A stretch of 64,000 nt of DNA from Primula veris (Eukaryota > Streptophyta > Magnoliopsida > Ericales > Primulaceae). Location of the stretch: the NCBI GenBank assembly GCA_963682055.1, contig OY821745.1, positions 11,477,501 through 11,541,500 of the forward strand. The letters are read 5' to 3'. The notes beneath the pieces are model-generated. The model did not search any database and had not been told where the DNA came from. It saw only the letters and a list, made by a program, of their open reading frames with translations. The translations under genes were made by a program, and so were the position numbers. How positions within the stretch are numbered: the stretch's first letter is position 1; each line of letters opens with the position of its first letter. This document shows positions 24,408-36,489 of the stretch, one piece after another.

Positions 24408-25641
24408 ATGGTCTAGCCTTATGAAATTTACCTCTATATGACTATACGGTAATAAATAACATAAAGTTACAAGATTGTATGTATGTGGTTTCATGAAATT
24501 TAAGACGGTTTTTTATGCTACATTATACATATATATAGTATTTACTATTCATAGATGTAAAGTAAGTATTAAATAAAAAATAAATTATTTTTCACATTTC
24601 TAAACACATGTACTCGATTTTCTCAATACGTGTATACTCAATTATGTGTTATTAAATTCATGATTTTACACGTTTCTTGAATTATTTATGTGTTTATTTA
24701 GTTAAAGTAAATATATGTATTTATGTTACAAATATTTGTGCTAGTTAGTTAAACAATGTAAAGACGTTATGCAAAATATATTTTTTTAAAATTTTATTTA
24801 TGAATCTCCACTTAGCAGTAAACTGTATATAATTATATGTTTCCAAGTTCCTGGTGTACGAGTAAACTATATATAATTATATGTTTCCAAATTCCTAGTG
24901 TACGACTATAGAGAAGATCAACTTTTACTTGTAGTAAAATTTTAAGGTTTACGCGACTGTTTTATTTATCAAGTATGGTTTAGTCTGCATAATGTTATTG
25001 ATAATGGGAATTGGCCTATTAAATTCTATGTTACGCTACCTTAACTATTTAATTCGTTAATTTTACATTTAAGTAGAGACTAAAGAAAATTACTCAGTAT
25101 TTGAAATTAAGAGTTCCTATAGCCACCTAAATATTTTATCAAAAAAAACTTATCCACTAATGTTGCGGATCAGGTGGATCAATCATGTTTTAAATAAAAT
25201 TTGGTTTTCAAAATCATAACAAAAATGTTTGGTCCACCTAATCAGCGATATCAACGGGCTAAGGTTTTTAGATATTTGAAGATTTGGTGCTAAAAATAAA
25301 AATAAAAATGGGTTTACTATTTACATGCATGTGAATATTGAGGAAAGTAACGCCCTCTCAAAGTATTTAATTTGCAAGTTTTACTTCAATTAATGTGTCA
25401 TGTTTTAAAAGAATAAACTGTAGAATGAAAAGATGAACGTTCCTCTCGAGTGCTCTTTCATTTTTTTCATGATAAATCTTCATCTGTTCAAAGTGATATA
25501 TACACAAGGTTGTCAACCAAGAGAAACCCTATGCCAAGATCAGGAACCTTTAGTTTATGATTCTAAATTTTTAGTTAGTTTTCCTCATCCGTATTCAAAT
25601 TTTATCATTTTATCTACAAATATTTAAGAAGTTTCCACAAG
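24408..25641. other. GT61 upstream region
   Basis: AT-rich promoter-side sequence. A 46-bp motif with ATATAATTATATGTTTCC is tandemly doubled at about 24812-24906. A 64-codon frame at 25433-25627 lies just upstream of the GT61 start in a region more likely to be leader or promoter. It has no family features. Confidence 0.4.
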
Positions 25642-27114
25642 ATGGTAAAGAAAAGATATTCAGCAACACTATTTAAAAGGTTACTGTCTCTTCTATTATT
25701 TTTGGCTCTTAATATCATACTCATAATTATCTATGGATCATTCGGAGCAAATCCAACACAAACCCGAGGTATGGCATTGAAAAATTATAGTATTGTCTTT
25801 CACAAATTTTTGCAGTCTTTTGTTAAGTCTCATACCATTTCATGTGCATAAATAGACTCGTATATAGAATATGAGGATGAAGAAGATAGCTTACAAAAAT
25901 GGAAGTGCCCGGAACCGACATGGTCTATCACATGTGACCGTTCTCATTACGAGTACGATCTTTGTTATATCAACCGTCCACTTGTTCTCGAACTAACGAC
26001 TATGGTCTTACATTCGGTAGACTCTACAGGATCAACTCCGGCGGTGGTAGAGAAGATCCGGCCCTATCCTCGGAAATGGCAACCTGATGCAATGGAAAAA
26101 GTGAAAGAAGTCTCGTTGACAATATCCACATCAAAATCTTCGTGCACCGTAACACACGTTACCCCGGCCCTCGTATTCAGTGTGGGTGGGTTCACCGGAA
26201 ACATTTATCATGCTTTTAGCGAAGCGTTTATTCCCCTATTTGTCACGGTTGAATCTTTATTTCCGGACCGTAATGTGATCCTCGTGATTGTTGATGGCGA
26301 TGACACATGGCTAAAAAAGTATGACGCCTTACTAAGGAGCTTCACACGCCATTCCATCATCAATGTCGACAAGGAAAGAGCCATCCATTGCTTTCCTTAT
26401 GCGATAGTAGGGCTCTTGTCGCACGGGCAAATGACGGTGGACCCCACGGTGCAAAAAGGACTGAATCCCAAGACGGTACATGATTTTCGTGCCGTATTGG
26501 CTAATACGTACTCACATACACGATCTGGCAAGAAACATGGTTCTGGCCGACCACGGCTCGTACTGATGAGTCGCAGTAAGCGTCGCGTAATTACAAACCA
26601 AGATGATGTTGTGGAATTGGCAAAGGACGTAGGATTTGATGTGGTGGTTATTGAACCCAACGATGAGACCTCGGTGCAAGAAATGTTTAGGGTTGTTGAA
26701 AGTTGCCACGTCATGATAGGGGTACACGGTGCTGGGCTAACTAACGAGTTGTTCCTTCGCCCAGGATCAGTGTTCATGCAAATCGTGCCGATAAAGAATA
26801 ATTGGTTGGGAGATATATGTTACGGAAAACTCGCTGTTCGATTAGGATTGGAGTACTTTGTTTATAATCTTGAAGTTGAAGAGAGTAGCCTATTTAACAA
26901 GTACCCAAAAGAAATGTTGGATCCAAATGAGCAAGTGCTAGATACTACACAGCCGAATTGGGGAATATATGTGAACCAAAATGTGACACTAAACTTGAAT
27001 AGATTTAGGATATATCTAAGGAGGGCTTACGTCAAGGCTAATAGATTGATGCTCAATAAAAATTCACTATTTTCATACACCGTGTCAATTTCTTCAAGTT
27101 TAGGGAATGCTTAA
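25642..27114 (+). CDS. GT61-family glycosyltransferase (DUF563), Golgi type II membrane protein
   Basis: Two coding exons, 25642-25768 and 25856-27114, joined in phase at CGAG/GTATGG...AATAG/AC; 461 aa, a normal length for plant GT61. Residues about 10-32 form one hydrophobic anchor after a basic MVKKRY start, as in Golgi type II enzymes. A short acidic stem follows, then KCPEPTW and CDRS motifs. The C-terminal half has the GT61 hallmarks RPRLVLMSRSKRR, IGVHGAGLTNELFLRPGS and IVPI. Plant GT61 members add xylose or arabinose to xylan, or xylose to N-glycans. The acceptor cannot be told from sequence alone. It stands alone on the plus strand. The stop is at 27112-27114, and an A-rich run follows immediately. 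Confidence 0.88.
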
Positions 27115-27506
27115 AATCAAAAAAAAAAAGCATACAAACAACAATCTTAATTTTCCAACAGTGATAAATCCAAAAACTGTGTGTAATCAAGTTTCACTTT
27201 GCCCAACCATTGTGAGATACAATGCAACTGTAGAAACAATATGTCAGAATGAGAATCCGATATCATATTACACAAACAGTCTGCAGAAACATCACTGATC
27301 TCATAGCACGATGCGTACAAACAAGTTATATGTTCTGCAAATGATACCAACCATCTTCTAGCATATGATCAAACAAGAGTGCAATTACTAAACTAAATGT
27401 TTCAAATCTGGTAGTGCCAATTGTAGTATATGTAAATGAACAAATACTTAAAAGATGACATCTAAGACGATGAATATCAATTGATCCTTCAGCTTTCTTC
27501 CTTTTT
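27115..27506. other. Convergent 3' region between GT61 and RER1
   Basis: This 390-bp stretch separates the stop codons of two convergent genes and must hold both 3' UTRs. An A-run starts within 10 bases of the GT61 stop. No other feature was seen. Confidence 0.5.
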
Positions 27507-29690
27507 CTATTCAGCGCGTGAACCACTGCTACTTGCAGCTGATCTCTTGCCACCGTATTTCTGTCAAGAGACATAAAAAAGGTCATTAATCAGTCCTTTG
27601 TCCATGGAAAATAATCTGTATGTACTTACATTTTCAGAAGGCAAGCAGTAATCTTGTCACGAAGCGATCCTTCTAAAAGTAGGGACCAAAATACAAGCGA
27701 CTATCACACAGGCTTATATTCTAACCAAATATTAATAAAACCACCATAGGGAAACAACATAAATTGACAACTCCATTTCATAAAGGGTCATCAAAGATAA
27801 AGTGTGACAAGGAACAGATGTAATTAAAACTCAAATGAATAAATAATGAAGGAAAAGGAAAAGAACCCCCCGGTGTTTTATTTCACAATTTCTTTCTTTT
27901 TTCCCCGGTGAAATTAGTGTGTTACCATTTTGAACCGGGCACTGTTTACGGATAGCTCTACCCATGTGGCTCTAGCTAACTTTATCCACTAGGCCAAACC
28001 CCTTTGGGTTTTGTTTCACAATTTCAAAACTGACATACAAACAAGTTTAAAACAGAGAATCAGAGAAACTGGCCGTATTAATTGATTGACTTGTTAGAGA
28101 GTTTGATCCTTTCCCATGAGTTTTCAGAAACTGATTAAAAACCTTCTTAAAACTCGTCGTTTCCTATTATCACCATGAGCTTATCAGTACAGTATTCCAA
28201 TTTTTTAAAATGTATTCTTTCTGGTAGGAGTGGATCTTAATAAACTCATTACAAATTGGGTTACGAAGTAAAAGAATTCAGAAAATAAAGGTCCAAAGGA
28301 TTGATCAGGAAAGGCACACTAAAAGATAAATGAACCTCACCTGCTTTCCAATATTGAAGGGGATATACTTGTACTTCATCATGTGCACGATTTGACGTTT
28401 CATTGTGAGGACAAAAAGGACAATCCAGTAAAACAGCAATATTGGCCAGAAGACAGGGACATCGAACATGGAGAAGAAAGTCATTACAAAGGACACAACG
28501 AACGCCTTTGTGATAGCATACCTGAACCAAGAAAAGATTCAGAATACTCAGCCGCCATGCTTAAACTCTCTATTTCTTTTTTATAACTAAAGAATGACTT
28601 AAAAGCCTGGAAATCATAAGGAACTACATTTAGTTATTATTTTAGCTTGCAGACTTTGGAAACAAGTAATAACTAATATAAGTTATGTCATGGTGTACCA
28701 ATATAAGGGGGTTGAATACATTTGTTAAAACACTTTCAAATTAAACTTTTTGAATGGGTTACAATATCTTTGTTAATACTACAAAAATTCGACGAATCCA
28801 AATGGTCGAGTTTGCAATTCCAGTGCTATATAACTACTCTTCAAAAATATTTTGTGATTCTTCATATGCAGTACATGAAACAAAATAAAGAACAGGTTAC
28901 ATTCTTCATATGCAGTACATAACCCCACACGTATATCTTCAATCAAAATGTCAAGTTTTTGGAGGAAAAGACAATGAAAATGCCGAATTTTCGCAAGGAA
29001 AATACAGTTTGATTTGATATCCAAGCAACCTCAAATAAATGACGCAAAGAAAATCAGCATAACCAACCAGAAAAGTATCAAAATCAATGACAAGAAACTA
29101 CAAGGACAACAAACATGCCTCGGACATAAATTTTGTTTTTCACTACTGAAAGATTACTTTACTATTTCATGTTTTGTATTTACTGGAACTTGTAGATGGC
29201 CTACAAAATGATACTTGCTAGAGGTTGCCACGATGATTACCCCAATAACACTGATCTTATTAATACTAACCTTGCTTCTAAAGGAAAGAAAGACAGAAAC
29301 CAACTTGAACAGAAGAAGAGATAGATAAATAAAAAATCACCAGAATTTGAACTCAGGAAGGCGGCGAATGAAGGGTTTGAATTCATCAGAACCTTTTGTT
29401 GGAAGCATCGGCCCATCCGACGGCTCAAGTTCAGGATCAACAAGAGGTGACAAAAAGCCGATCAACAAATTCAATATATAGATACCCAGACCATAAGAGA
29501 CAATGTAGAAACCTTGGAGATAATAAACTCGCAGAGCATAAAAGCATGCGAAAACAAACGTTCCAACCCATCTATAAACAGCATGAGGGGTAGTCTTGTC
29601 CAAATAATACTGAAAAAGTTTCCAAGCATCATGTCTATACTGATTTAGAGGTGCTGTAGCAGAGGCATCATCACCTCCCATACCCTCCAT
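27507..29690 (-). CDS. RER1: RER1-like ER retrieval receptor
   Basis: Three coding exons on the minus strand, 29341-29690, 28341-28521 and 27507-27560, in phase; 194 aa, the usual RER1 length. The protein has [19 protein letters not shown], four hydrophobic segments (pairs about 38-58/61-82 and 118-137/139-157), and [16 protein letters not shown] before a short polar tail. In yeast and plants Rer1 cycles between Golgi and ER and returns certain membrane proteins. The start MEGMGGDD follows an acceptor (TTTTACAG/ATTCAGGCG) about 30 bases upstream, which shows an intron in the 5' UTR. The junction codon TG/G for Trp and the following Tyr are intact, unlike in the broken copy at 36.8-38.8 kb. 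Confidence 0.92.
27880..28030. repeat. Unclassified insert in RER1 intron 2
   Basis: A relatively GC-rich patch inside the intron with GGTGTTTTATTTCACAATTT and, inverted and diverged, TTGTTTCACAATTTC at the other side. It could be a small transposon, but its boundaries are unclear. Confidence 0.25.
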
Positions 29691-30819
29691 CGCTAGTGGT
29701 CTTGACAGTCGCCTGAATCTGTAAAATGAAACACTTGCTTTTTTAAAAAAATTCAGGTACAAGAGGATGCCATTTTTGTTGTAATATATCAATAAAAAAG
29801 TCAACATGGTGGCTTATGCAATGCTTAATAATTTAAAACAACAAATTGTCAGCTATCACAATACGTAGATGCATTTCATCAGAAATTAATTAAGAAAAGA
29901 CAAAATAGCAAAATGGATACCTGTTGCTTTTTATCTCACAGGAGTTCAAAAAGTAAAAGAAGAATAGGGTGTAAAAAGTTGGTACAAATATTTTCCTGGT
30001 CTTAATAGGTGAAAGCAATAGAGCTATATAATTCATTTTACCCAAACACATTGAAACCCCTTAGTGAAATATAAATAATTTCTGAAGCGAGTAAAGACCA
30101 GAGCTGAAGGTACTTTTCTATATTATAGGAAACACGGAAAAGGATGCCGGAATGGGAGAAACACTAACCCAATTTTCTCGAATATAAGGTCAACTCACCC
30201 ATAAATTTCCGTTGAAGCTTTGCAGCTGCTCACAACTATACTTAAGCTTTATTTTCTACAGAGCATCTTCAATATTTCGGAACAACAACCGCTTTATGCC
30301 CGGCTGACGTTTACTAACTTGAACCTATCTTAGACCCCATCAAGAAAATAATGGCGTCTAAGCATCGCCGCGCTAGTATAAAGGCTTTATCTTAATCAGA
30401 CTATAAAAAGCTCAAATTAATATTTATTCAAAGTCATTTTTTTGCATTTTTTTTTACTGAATCATTCCTGACAGAGTGTCATTCAATTTGCAAGTTTTTC
30501 CCACTATACTAAACAAAAGACTTTAATTAACCCAACTTGTGCATAGCTTGGAAGGTTTACAGCAATTGACCTTGGTAACTGGAATAGGTTAGCAAAAAAA
30601 AAAACTAAGGCTTACAAAAAATATACTCCTCTGATTAGATTAGATTAGATTATCTTTTCTCACTGCACAACAATAAAACCTCAAACGCAGCTAAACTACA
30701 CACTGTTAATTACAGAAATCTCAAAACCCTCAAATTGTCTTCCTTCTCATTGTACCATTTCAGTATCTTCTTTCCAATGAAAAGGCTTTACTAACCGCAA
30801 CTCGGTGTACTGTGTATGT

Positions 30820-32075
30820 AAATAGTCTCTAACATGCTTTTGGTAACTGGGGAAGTAAGTAGAAATAATCACGCTTAAAAATCTAAGATCAGATTTAGAT
30901 ATTAGACTTTTAGTTATTGTTTTCAAACCCCATTAAGGAAACTCAACTTCAGCTGATTAACATACACATCACAAAAAAACAAAAAAACAAAGAGCACTCA
31001 CGTATAACGGCTACTATTAATTGATCAACTACAAACAATTCGTAGCTCAAAACCCTCAAATGTTTTATCCTCGTCCTTGCCTTCGTACCGTTTCCAAATA
31101 ATAAATACATAATCTAATTAAAATTCTTCATTAATGGAAACTATGCATAGTGTATAACACAATTGATAACTGGCAAAGATTAGTAGAAATGATTACGGAG
31201 AATCTAATAACAGATTTAAACTTCCAGTTATTTTTTCACCACACCATAAAAACCAGTGTTTTAAAAATCGTCCAAGGCGGCGCTTAGGCGCTAGGCAGAG
31301 ACTACGCCTAGGCATTAGGCGGACCTAGACGGGAAAAAATCGGTCTAGGCGAAAAAAGGTGGCCAATTAGGTGCTAGGCGGACCCTTTCCGCCTAGAATC
31401 CACCTAGCGCCTTTTGAAACCTTGATAAAAACCCTGAAAGCCAACTAATTAACTTCCATTTAAGAAAACTACGCAAACTAAAATAAAATACTCACTCATT
31501 ACAACTCCTGTAAATCAAAAGCTACAAAGACATAAAAATCCATAATGTATTTTTTCTTAATTCTTAAATATCTTTCCATAGTACCACCTTCGTAAAAAGT
31601 ATCTTTGCAATCTACTCTGTAAGAAGAAGGCTTTAATTACCGAAACTGAGACTAGTGTACAAGTTACTAACTTCGAACATGCTTCGTAACTGGAAAGTAA
31701 CAATTAGATTCTGAAAATTCAATAATAGTACCAAATGCAGACTTTCGGTCATCTCTTTATATCCCACATTTAAAACTCTCAAATCAGCTGATTAACTTAA
31801 CATTGCAATAAACTAGGTTAAAGGAGAAAGAAACAAACCCATTACTCAGGTTTCCCCATTCATTACTTAGGTTTTTTAGCTGTAGCTTTTATGTAAATAA
31901 ACTGTCGAAACTGCGACTATTGTACAAGTTAATAACTTAGAACATACTTCGTAACTGGAAAGTAACAATTAGATTACAAAAATTTAATAAAAGTACTAAA
32001 TGCAAAATTTCGGTCATCTCTCCATATCTCACATTTAAAACTCTCAAATCAGCTGATTAACTTACACATCAATAA
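30820..32075. repeat. Degenerate tandem units in RER1 intron
   Basis: Four units share AACATGCTTCGTAACTGG, AATTAGATTCTGAAAATTC-like, CTTTCGGTCATCTCT and CTCAAATCAGCTGATTAAC, in that order. The last two (31670-31800, 31935-32068) are nearly identical. Related units occur upstream of the RER1 pseudogene (39600-40350), so the repeat existed before that duplication. Confidence 0.65.
31255..31424. mobile_element. Small MITE with CCTAGGCG-type foldback, 170 bp
   Basis: It is flanked by an exact 9-bp duplication, ATAAAAACC (31246-31254 and 31425-31433), the Mutator-like length. It begins AGTGTTTTAAAAATCG and ends CTTTTGAAACCTTG. The interior is dense in GGCGCTTAGGCG / CGCCTAGG motifs that can fold. 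The TGTTTTAAAAATCG terminus resembles that of the 6716-7183 element. It interrupts one of the RER1 intron repeat units. Confidence 0.75.
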
Positions 32076-32207
32076 AAACAAGGTTAAAGGAGAAACAAAC
32101 AAACCCATTACTCAGATTTCCCTATTTATTACTTAAGTTGTTTTGCTGTAGCTTTTAAATAAATTAACCGACTTATTGTAGCTGAGGAAAAAAAAAGGGT
32201 TCACTTA

Positions 32208-32374
32208 GGGTCCGTTTGGTATCAGATTTTTTGACCAAAAATCTGATTTTCAAAATCCAAAAATTCAAAAATCTAGCAAAAAGATGGATTCTGGAATTTT
32301 GGATTATTTGGACTAAAAATCTGGATTTTCAAAATCCAAAAATCACCCCCAAATATTTGATACCAAACACACAC
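32208..32374. mobile_element. Tourist/PIF-type MITE, 167 bp
   Basis: The termini GGGTCCGTTTGGTATC and (reverse complement) GTGTGTGTTTGGTATC are flanked by the 3-bp duplication TTA (32205-32207 and 32375-32377). The interior has repeated AAAATCCAAAAAT / ATTTTTGGATT motifs. It lies in the RER1 5' UTR intron. Confidence 0.8.
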
Positions 32375-32872
32375 TTAGTTTTAAAACTTAAAGATTTTTC
32401 ATATACGGAAAAAAATAAAACCTACATACCGGCAAAGGAAATAAAGCACAGAAAATCGATTAAATACCCAATGATTAATGACCTTTTTCTCAAAGAAAAA
32501 CTGGGTAATTAATACTCCCCTAACAGGCATTAAGAGAGATAAAACAAGAAAAACCTAAACCGGAAAACTAACTCCTTCAGATTTACTTAAAAGTTAAAAC
32601 TAATTACTTCAAAATACAGTTATTACACAAAAAAACAGGTTTCATTCGGCTTATAATTATATATTATTTTTCGGATCCATAAACAAAAAATAGGCCAACC
32701 AAATATAGTACTACAACTTAGATGAAATAATTAAAAAAATTAAAATCTACAAGCAAGCAAGCAAACCCTAAGTTAACTAAAAAAAAGTGCTTAAAGAAAA
32801 ATACCACTTTAATAAATTATCTAAGCTTTTGGCCCTTTTTCTCTATCACATAAATTTGGGGATCTTGATTAT

Positions 32873-32917
32873 TAATATATATATATATATATAGAAAGAG
32901 AGAGAGAGAGAGAGAAA
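32873..32917. repeat. Compound (AT)n(AG)n microsatellite
   Basis: About ten AT units run into about twelve AG units, close to the proposed RER1 first exon. A second TA-rich tract is at 33092-33165 and a third at 33222-33240. Confidence 0.85.
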
Positions 32918-33165
32918 TGAAATAAGAAACCCTAATATAACGATTTTTAGCGGATAGAAGTTATAAGTAATGTGGAGATTTAAATAAATAAAGTAAATAA
33001 ATAAGGAAATTAAATTGAGATTTCGAATTAGGGTTGAAGAAAAATAGCTTTACCTCTACCAATGTAGGTACAGAGATCGTCGGTGGAATAATATATACTA
33101 TATATTATATATATATATATATGATATATGTGTGTGTATTTATATGTGTGTAGAGAGAGAGAATG

Positions 33166-33573
33166 AGAGTTGTATTAATTTATTGGATATTCTAATGTGT
33201 TATGTTCATTTCCTTAATAATAATAATATATATATATATACTGTATATATAATTATTTACTTTTTTTAGTAGAAGTAATTGCGAATCAGATGTAACGCGC
33301 TTATACTCTCTGGATCAGATTCATTATAAATTTGGTGAAAATATTAATTTTTTATATTTAATAGTATGATTTTATAGTCTCACCAAAACATATATTTTAT
33401 AATTATTTAATTATTTTTAGTATTATTTTTTAATAATAATTATTTTTATAGTTAAAATAAGCATAAATGGTAAAATGGGGTCTAAACAATATTGATTTTT
33501 AATATTTGATGAGACCAATTTCATCTCTATTTATGAAGATATATAGTGACGCTCTTTAAAAATAAAAAATCAA
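33166..33573. other. RER1 upstream region
   Basis: AT-rich sequence between the proposed RER1 transcription start and the Mutator-like element. It would carry the RER1 promoter, but no specific site can be supported. Confidence 0.35.
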
Positions 33574-33582
33574 TTATGATGA

Positions 33583-34954
33583 GAGATAATTAATGTTAAG
33601 CGTATTCAACTTTCAGCTCATTTCGATTTACTATACTCAACTATCAATTTTTTGATTTAGTATATTGTATTAATTTTCCGTCCAAATTGAAGGGTAAAAT
33701 GGTCTTTTTAGCTACTAAAAAAAAAAAAACTAAATTAACTAAAACAAAGAAAACAGCAGCCCATGGGATTCGAACCCAGACTTCCCAGTCAAAGTGGAAA
33801 GCTTTTAACCACTTGGTCACCAATACTTTTATTATAATAACAACGTTATATATATATATACTCTATCTGTGTATAGATGTGTATATATACACTTTGGGAC
33901 TGATTTCGTAAATTTTAAAAAATTCAAATTTTATTTTTGTTTCATTTTAGTCATTACATTTTCAAAAAAATAGTTTAAAATTACAACAAAATAAAAAAAA
34001 ACACAAAAAAATTATAAAAATCATAAAAAAATATAAAAAATAACAAAAAATTATAAAAAAAATTTAAAATTTAAAAATATAAAAAATCACAAAAAATACA
34101 AAAAATATAAAAAATCACAAAAAATCACAAAAAATAAAAAAAAAAACACACAAAAATTATAAAAATCATAAAAAAATATAAAAAATCACAAAAAAAATTT
34201 TGTGATTTTTTATATTTTTTGTGATTTTTTATATTTTTTTATGATTTTTATAATTTTTTTGTGATTTTTTTATTTTTTGTGATTTTTTGTGATTTTTTAT
34301 ATTTTTTTATGATTTTTATAATTTTTGTGTTTTTTTTTTATTTTTTGTGATTTTTTGTGATTTTTTATATTTTTTGTGATTTTTTGTGATTTTTTATTTT
34401 TTTATTTTTTTAATTTTTTTATAATTTTTTTTATAATTTTTTGTTATTTTTGTTATTTTTTATATTTTTTTTATGATTTTTATAATTTTTTTGTGTTTTT
34501 TTTTTATTTTGTTGTAATTTTAAACTATTTTTTTGAAAATGTAAGGACCAAAATGAAACAAAAATAAAATTTGAATTTTCTAACATTTAGGAAATCAGTC
34601 CCAAAGTGTATATATACACATCTATACACAGATAGAGTATATATATATATATATAACGCTATTATTTTAACAGAAGTATTGGTGGCCAAGTGGTTAAAAA
34701 CCTTCCAATGGGCTGCAATTTTCTTTGTTTTAGTTAATTTAGTTTTTTTTTTTATTAGTAGGTAAAAAGATCATTTTGCCCTTCAATTTGGACGGAAAAC
34801 GTTAGCTGACGTCACTATTTAACGGTTAATTTGGACGGAATATACTAAATCGAAAGTTTTCATTTAGTACAGTATACTAAATCAAAAAATTGATAGTTGA
34901 GTATAGTAAATCGAAATGAGCTGAAAGTTGAATACGCTTAACATTAATTATCTC
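33583..34954. mobile_element. Mutator-like long-TIR foldback element, 1372 bp
   Basis: The ends are GAGATAATTAATGTTAAG and its exact inverse. GAGATAATT matches the start of the classical maize Mu terminal repeat. The element is flanked by an exact 9-bp duplication TTATGATGA (33574-33582, 34955-34963), the Mutator length. The arms are inverted repeats over nearly their whole length; the outer 85 bases are almost identical, and the right arm has about 70 extra bases. They meet in an AT-only core near 34197 made of CACAAAAAATATAAAAAATC-like motifs and the reverse. No transposase is present. Each arm contains a tRNA-derived segment. It lies between RER1 and its pseudogene. Confidence 0.85.
33754..33823 (-). 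other. tRNA-like Pol III unit inside the left arm of the Mutator-like element
   Basis: On the minus strand this holds an A-box-like TGACCAAGTGG (33809-33819) and a perfect B box GGTTCGAATCC (33766-33776) 32 bases apart. An anticodon-arm-like hairpin lies between them (TTCCA / CTTTGAC loop / TGGGA), and a T-run of 13 lies downstream (33717-33729) that could terminate Pol III. The 5' acceptor strand does not pair with the 3' GGGCTGC, so this is a tRNA-derived sequence and not an intact tRNA. The right arm keeps only the A box (TGGCCAAGTGG, 34683-34693); the anticodon and T arms are deleted there. Confidence 0.65.
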
Positions 34955-34963
34955 TTATGATGA

Positions 34964-36480
34964 TGATATGATAAGTTTTTTTAAATTAAACTCATTAAAT
35001 ATAGAGAAATTGAATTTTGATGATAAAAATGTGAGTGATCTTAGTATTTCTCTCTCATACGTTGTGTTTCACTATTTTTTTTACCATTAGATGCATTAAT
35101 TATAGTCTTAACATGTTGATCCAAAAGTTATTAGGAAATGAAATTTATGAGCCGTGCTCTTACTTTAATTTAATTGCTTCTGTATATTAATTGCTTCTGT
35201 ATCATTTATATAAGAAATGAAGCATTCATCATATTGTGAATAATATTATTACATTTAATACAAAGAATTGTGAATCGATGTAACTCGGTTATTTCTCATA
35301 TGTTGTGTTTGTTATTTTTACCATTCGATTCATTCATTATAGTTTTAACATGTTGTTCCTATTGGGTATTAATTGGTTAGGTATATTAATATATATATTA
35401 TTTATAGGAAGAAATAAAGCATCCGTCATTAATCGTAGTAGTAACATAATAGCATTTCACATTTTGATACCAGATTGGACATTAGTTGAAGGTTATGACA
35501 TCTATACCGGCAGTTTATATGTAGATTTTTTATTTACCGGGCATTAAAACAAATAATTAACAAAAGTCTCTCTAATTACATAAATTACAAATAAGTCAAT
35601 ACTAATACATGTTATAAAATTGTTTTTTAATAATTGTCAGATACATATTCACGTTAATAACTTGCTATTCTAATCAACGGTCAACATATTTTTTATCCAT
35701 CTGTTTTCCTTCAAAAGGAAAACAGGGAGAAAATAATTAATTTATCTCTGAGTAATTCAATAAATTAATTTATCTATGCCATTTGTTACGCTGCTGCAAA
35801 CAGGTATTTATCACTCAAGGCTAATATTATTTTCCCAAATTTTAGTAATTTTGTTTTTACAAATTCTATGTCTAACTATAATTTTGCGTTTACTCACGCG
35901 TGACACCAGGTATCACGTGGGCGGGATCCAGTAGTATTATACGAGGCATGCATGCAGCATGGTGCTACTTTTACATTGTTATTGGTTCTGTATAGTTAAA
36001 GAAGAATTGAACAATTTATCATTTGTTAGTTTTCAAAAATACATGCACTATTGAAACGTTTGGAGGGGGAAATGTCAAGAAAATAGAATGATTTTTTTTG
36101 AGAAACCTATGAGCCTATAATGTTTTAGCCATACTATCATAAAATTGACTTTTACAAACTAAAGTTAACCCACTTTTAAATAGCTTCCATTTGGGAAAGG
36201 TTTGAAGGTAAAACAGATCTTCAACATCTCAATTTAAACCAATTCCAATTTAAGTTCTTAATATTGCGTTTATTTGTATTTACCATGCATTATGCATATA
36301 ACCAACCATTTTCCTTTTCTTTTGCTGCATTTTACTGTATCAGATAACTGGTCATGCTTATGTAATTCATGCCTTCATGGTATTGCTTATCAAAAAATAA
36401 AAATGTAATTCATGCTATTGTATATCTTTATAAATTATAATCATAGGGGTATGCTTCTCGGATGAAGAATTACGCTAATA
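34964..36480. other. Intergenic with a short tandem duplication
   Basis: About 35035-35170 and 35280-35390 are diverged copies of one block (TCATACGTTGTGTTTCAC-like followed by CTTAACATGTTGATCC-like), offset by about 240 bp. The rest is AT-rich with no gene. The 80-codon frame at 35305-35547 lies in one repeat copy and has no recognisable features. Confidence 0.45.
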
Positions 36481-36489
36481 TAGAGAATG

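Larger units (their letters stand above)
29691..33094 (-). other. RER1 5' UTR intron with tandem repeats and possible first exon
   Basis: The acceptor at 29721/29720 opens the coding exon's leader. A plausible donor (GTAGAG/GTAAAGC on the minus strand, exon end near 33054) would make an untranslated first exon at about 33055-33094. The intron contains at least four degenerate units of about 270-300 bp (near 30830, 31160, 31670 and 31935), each with GTAACTGGAAAGTAA-like and TCAGCTGATTAACTTA-like motifs, plus two MITEs. AG and TA microsatellites lie next to the proposed first exon (32873-32917, 33092-33165). Confidence 0.5.

Noticed and set aside
25433..25627. A 64-codon frame upstream of GT61 as a separate small gene
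   Set aside because: No family features, no splice partner, and it lies in the likely leader or promoter of GT61.
33754..33823. A functional tRNA gene
   Set aside because: The 5' acceptor strand does not pair with the 3' end and the D stem is degraded; the same block is partly deleted in the other arm.
34376..34567. A Phe/Tyr/Ile-rich frame as a membrane protein
   Set aside because: It is the translation of the T-rich core of the Mutator-like hairpin.
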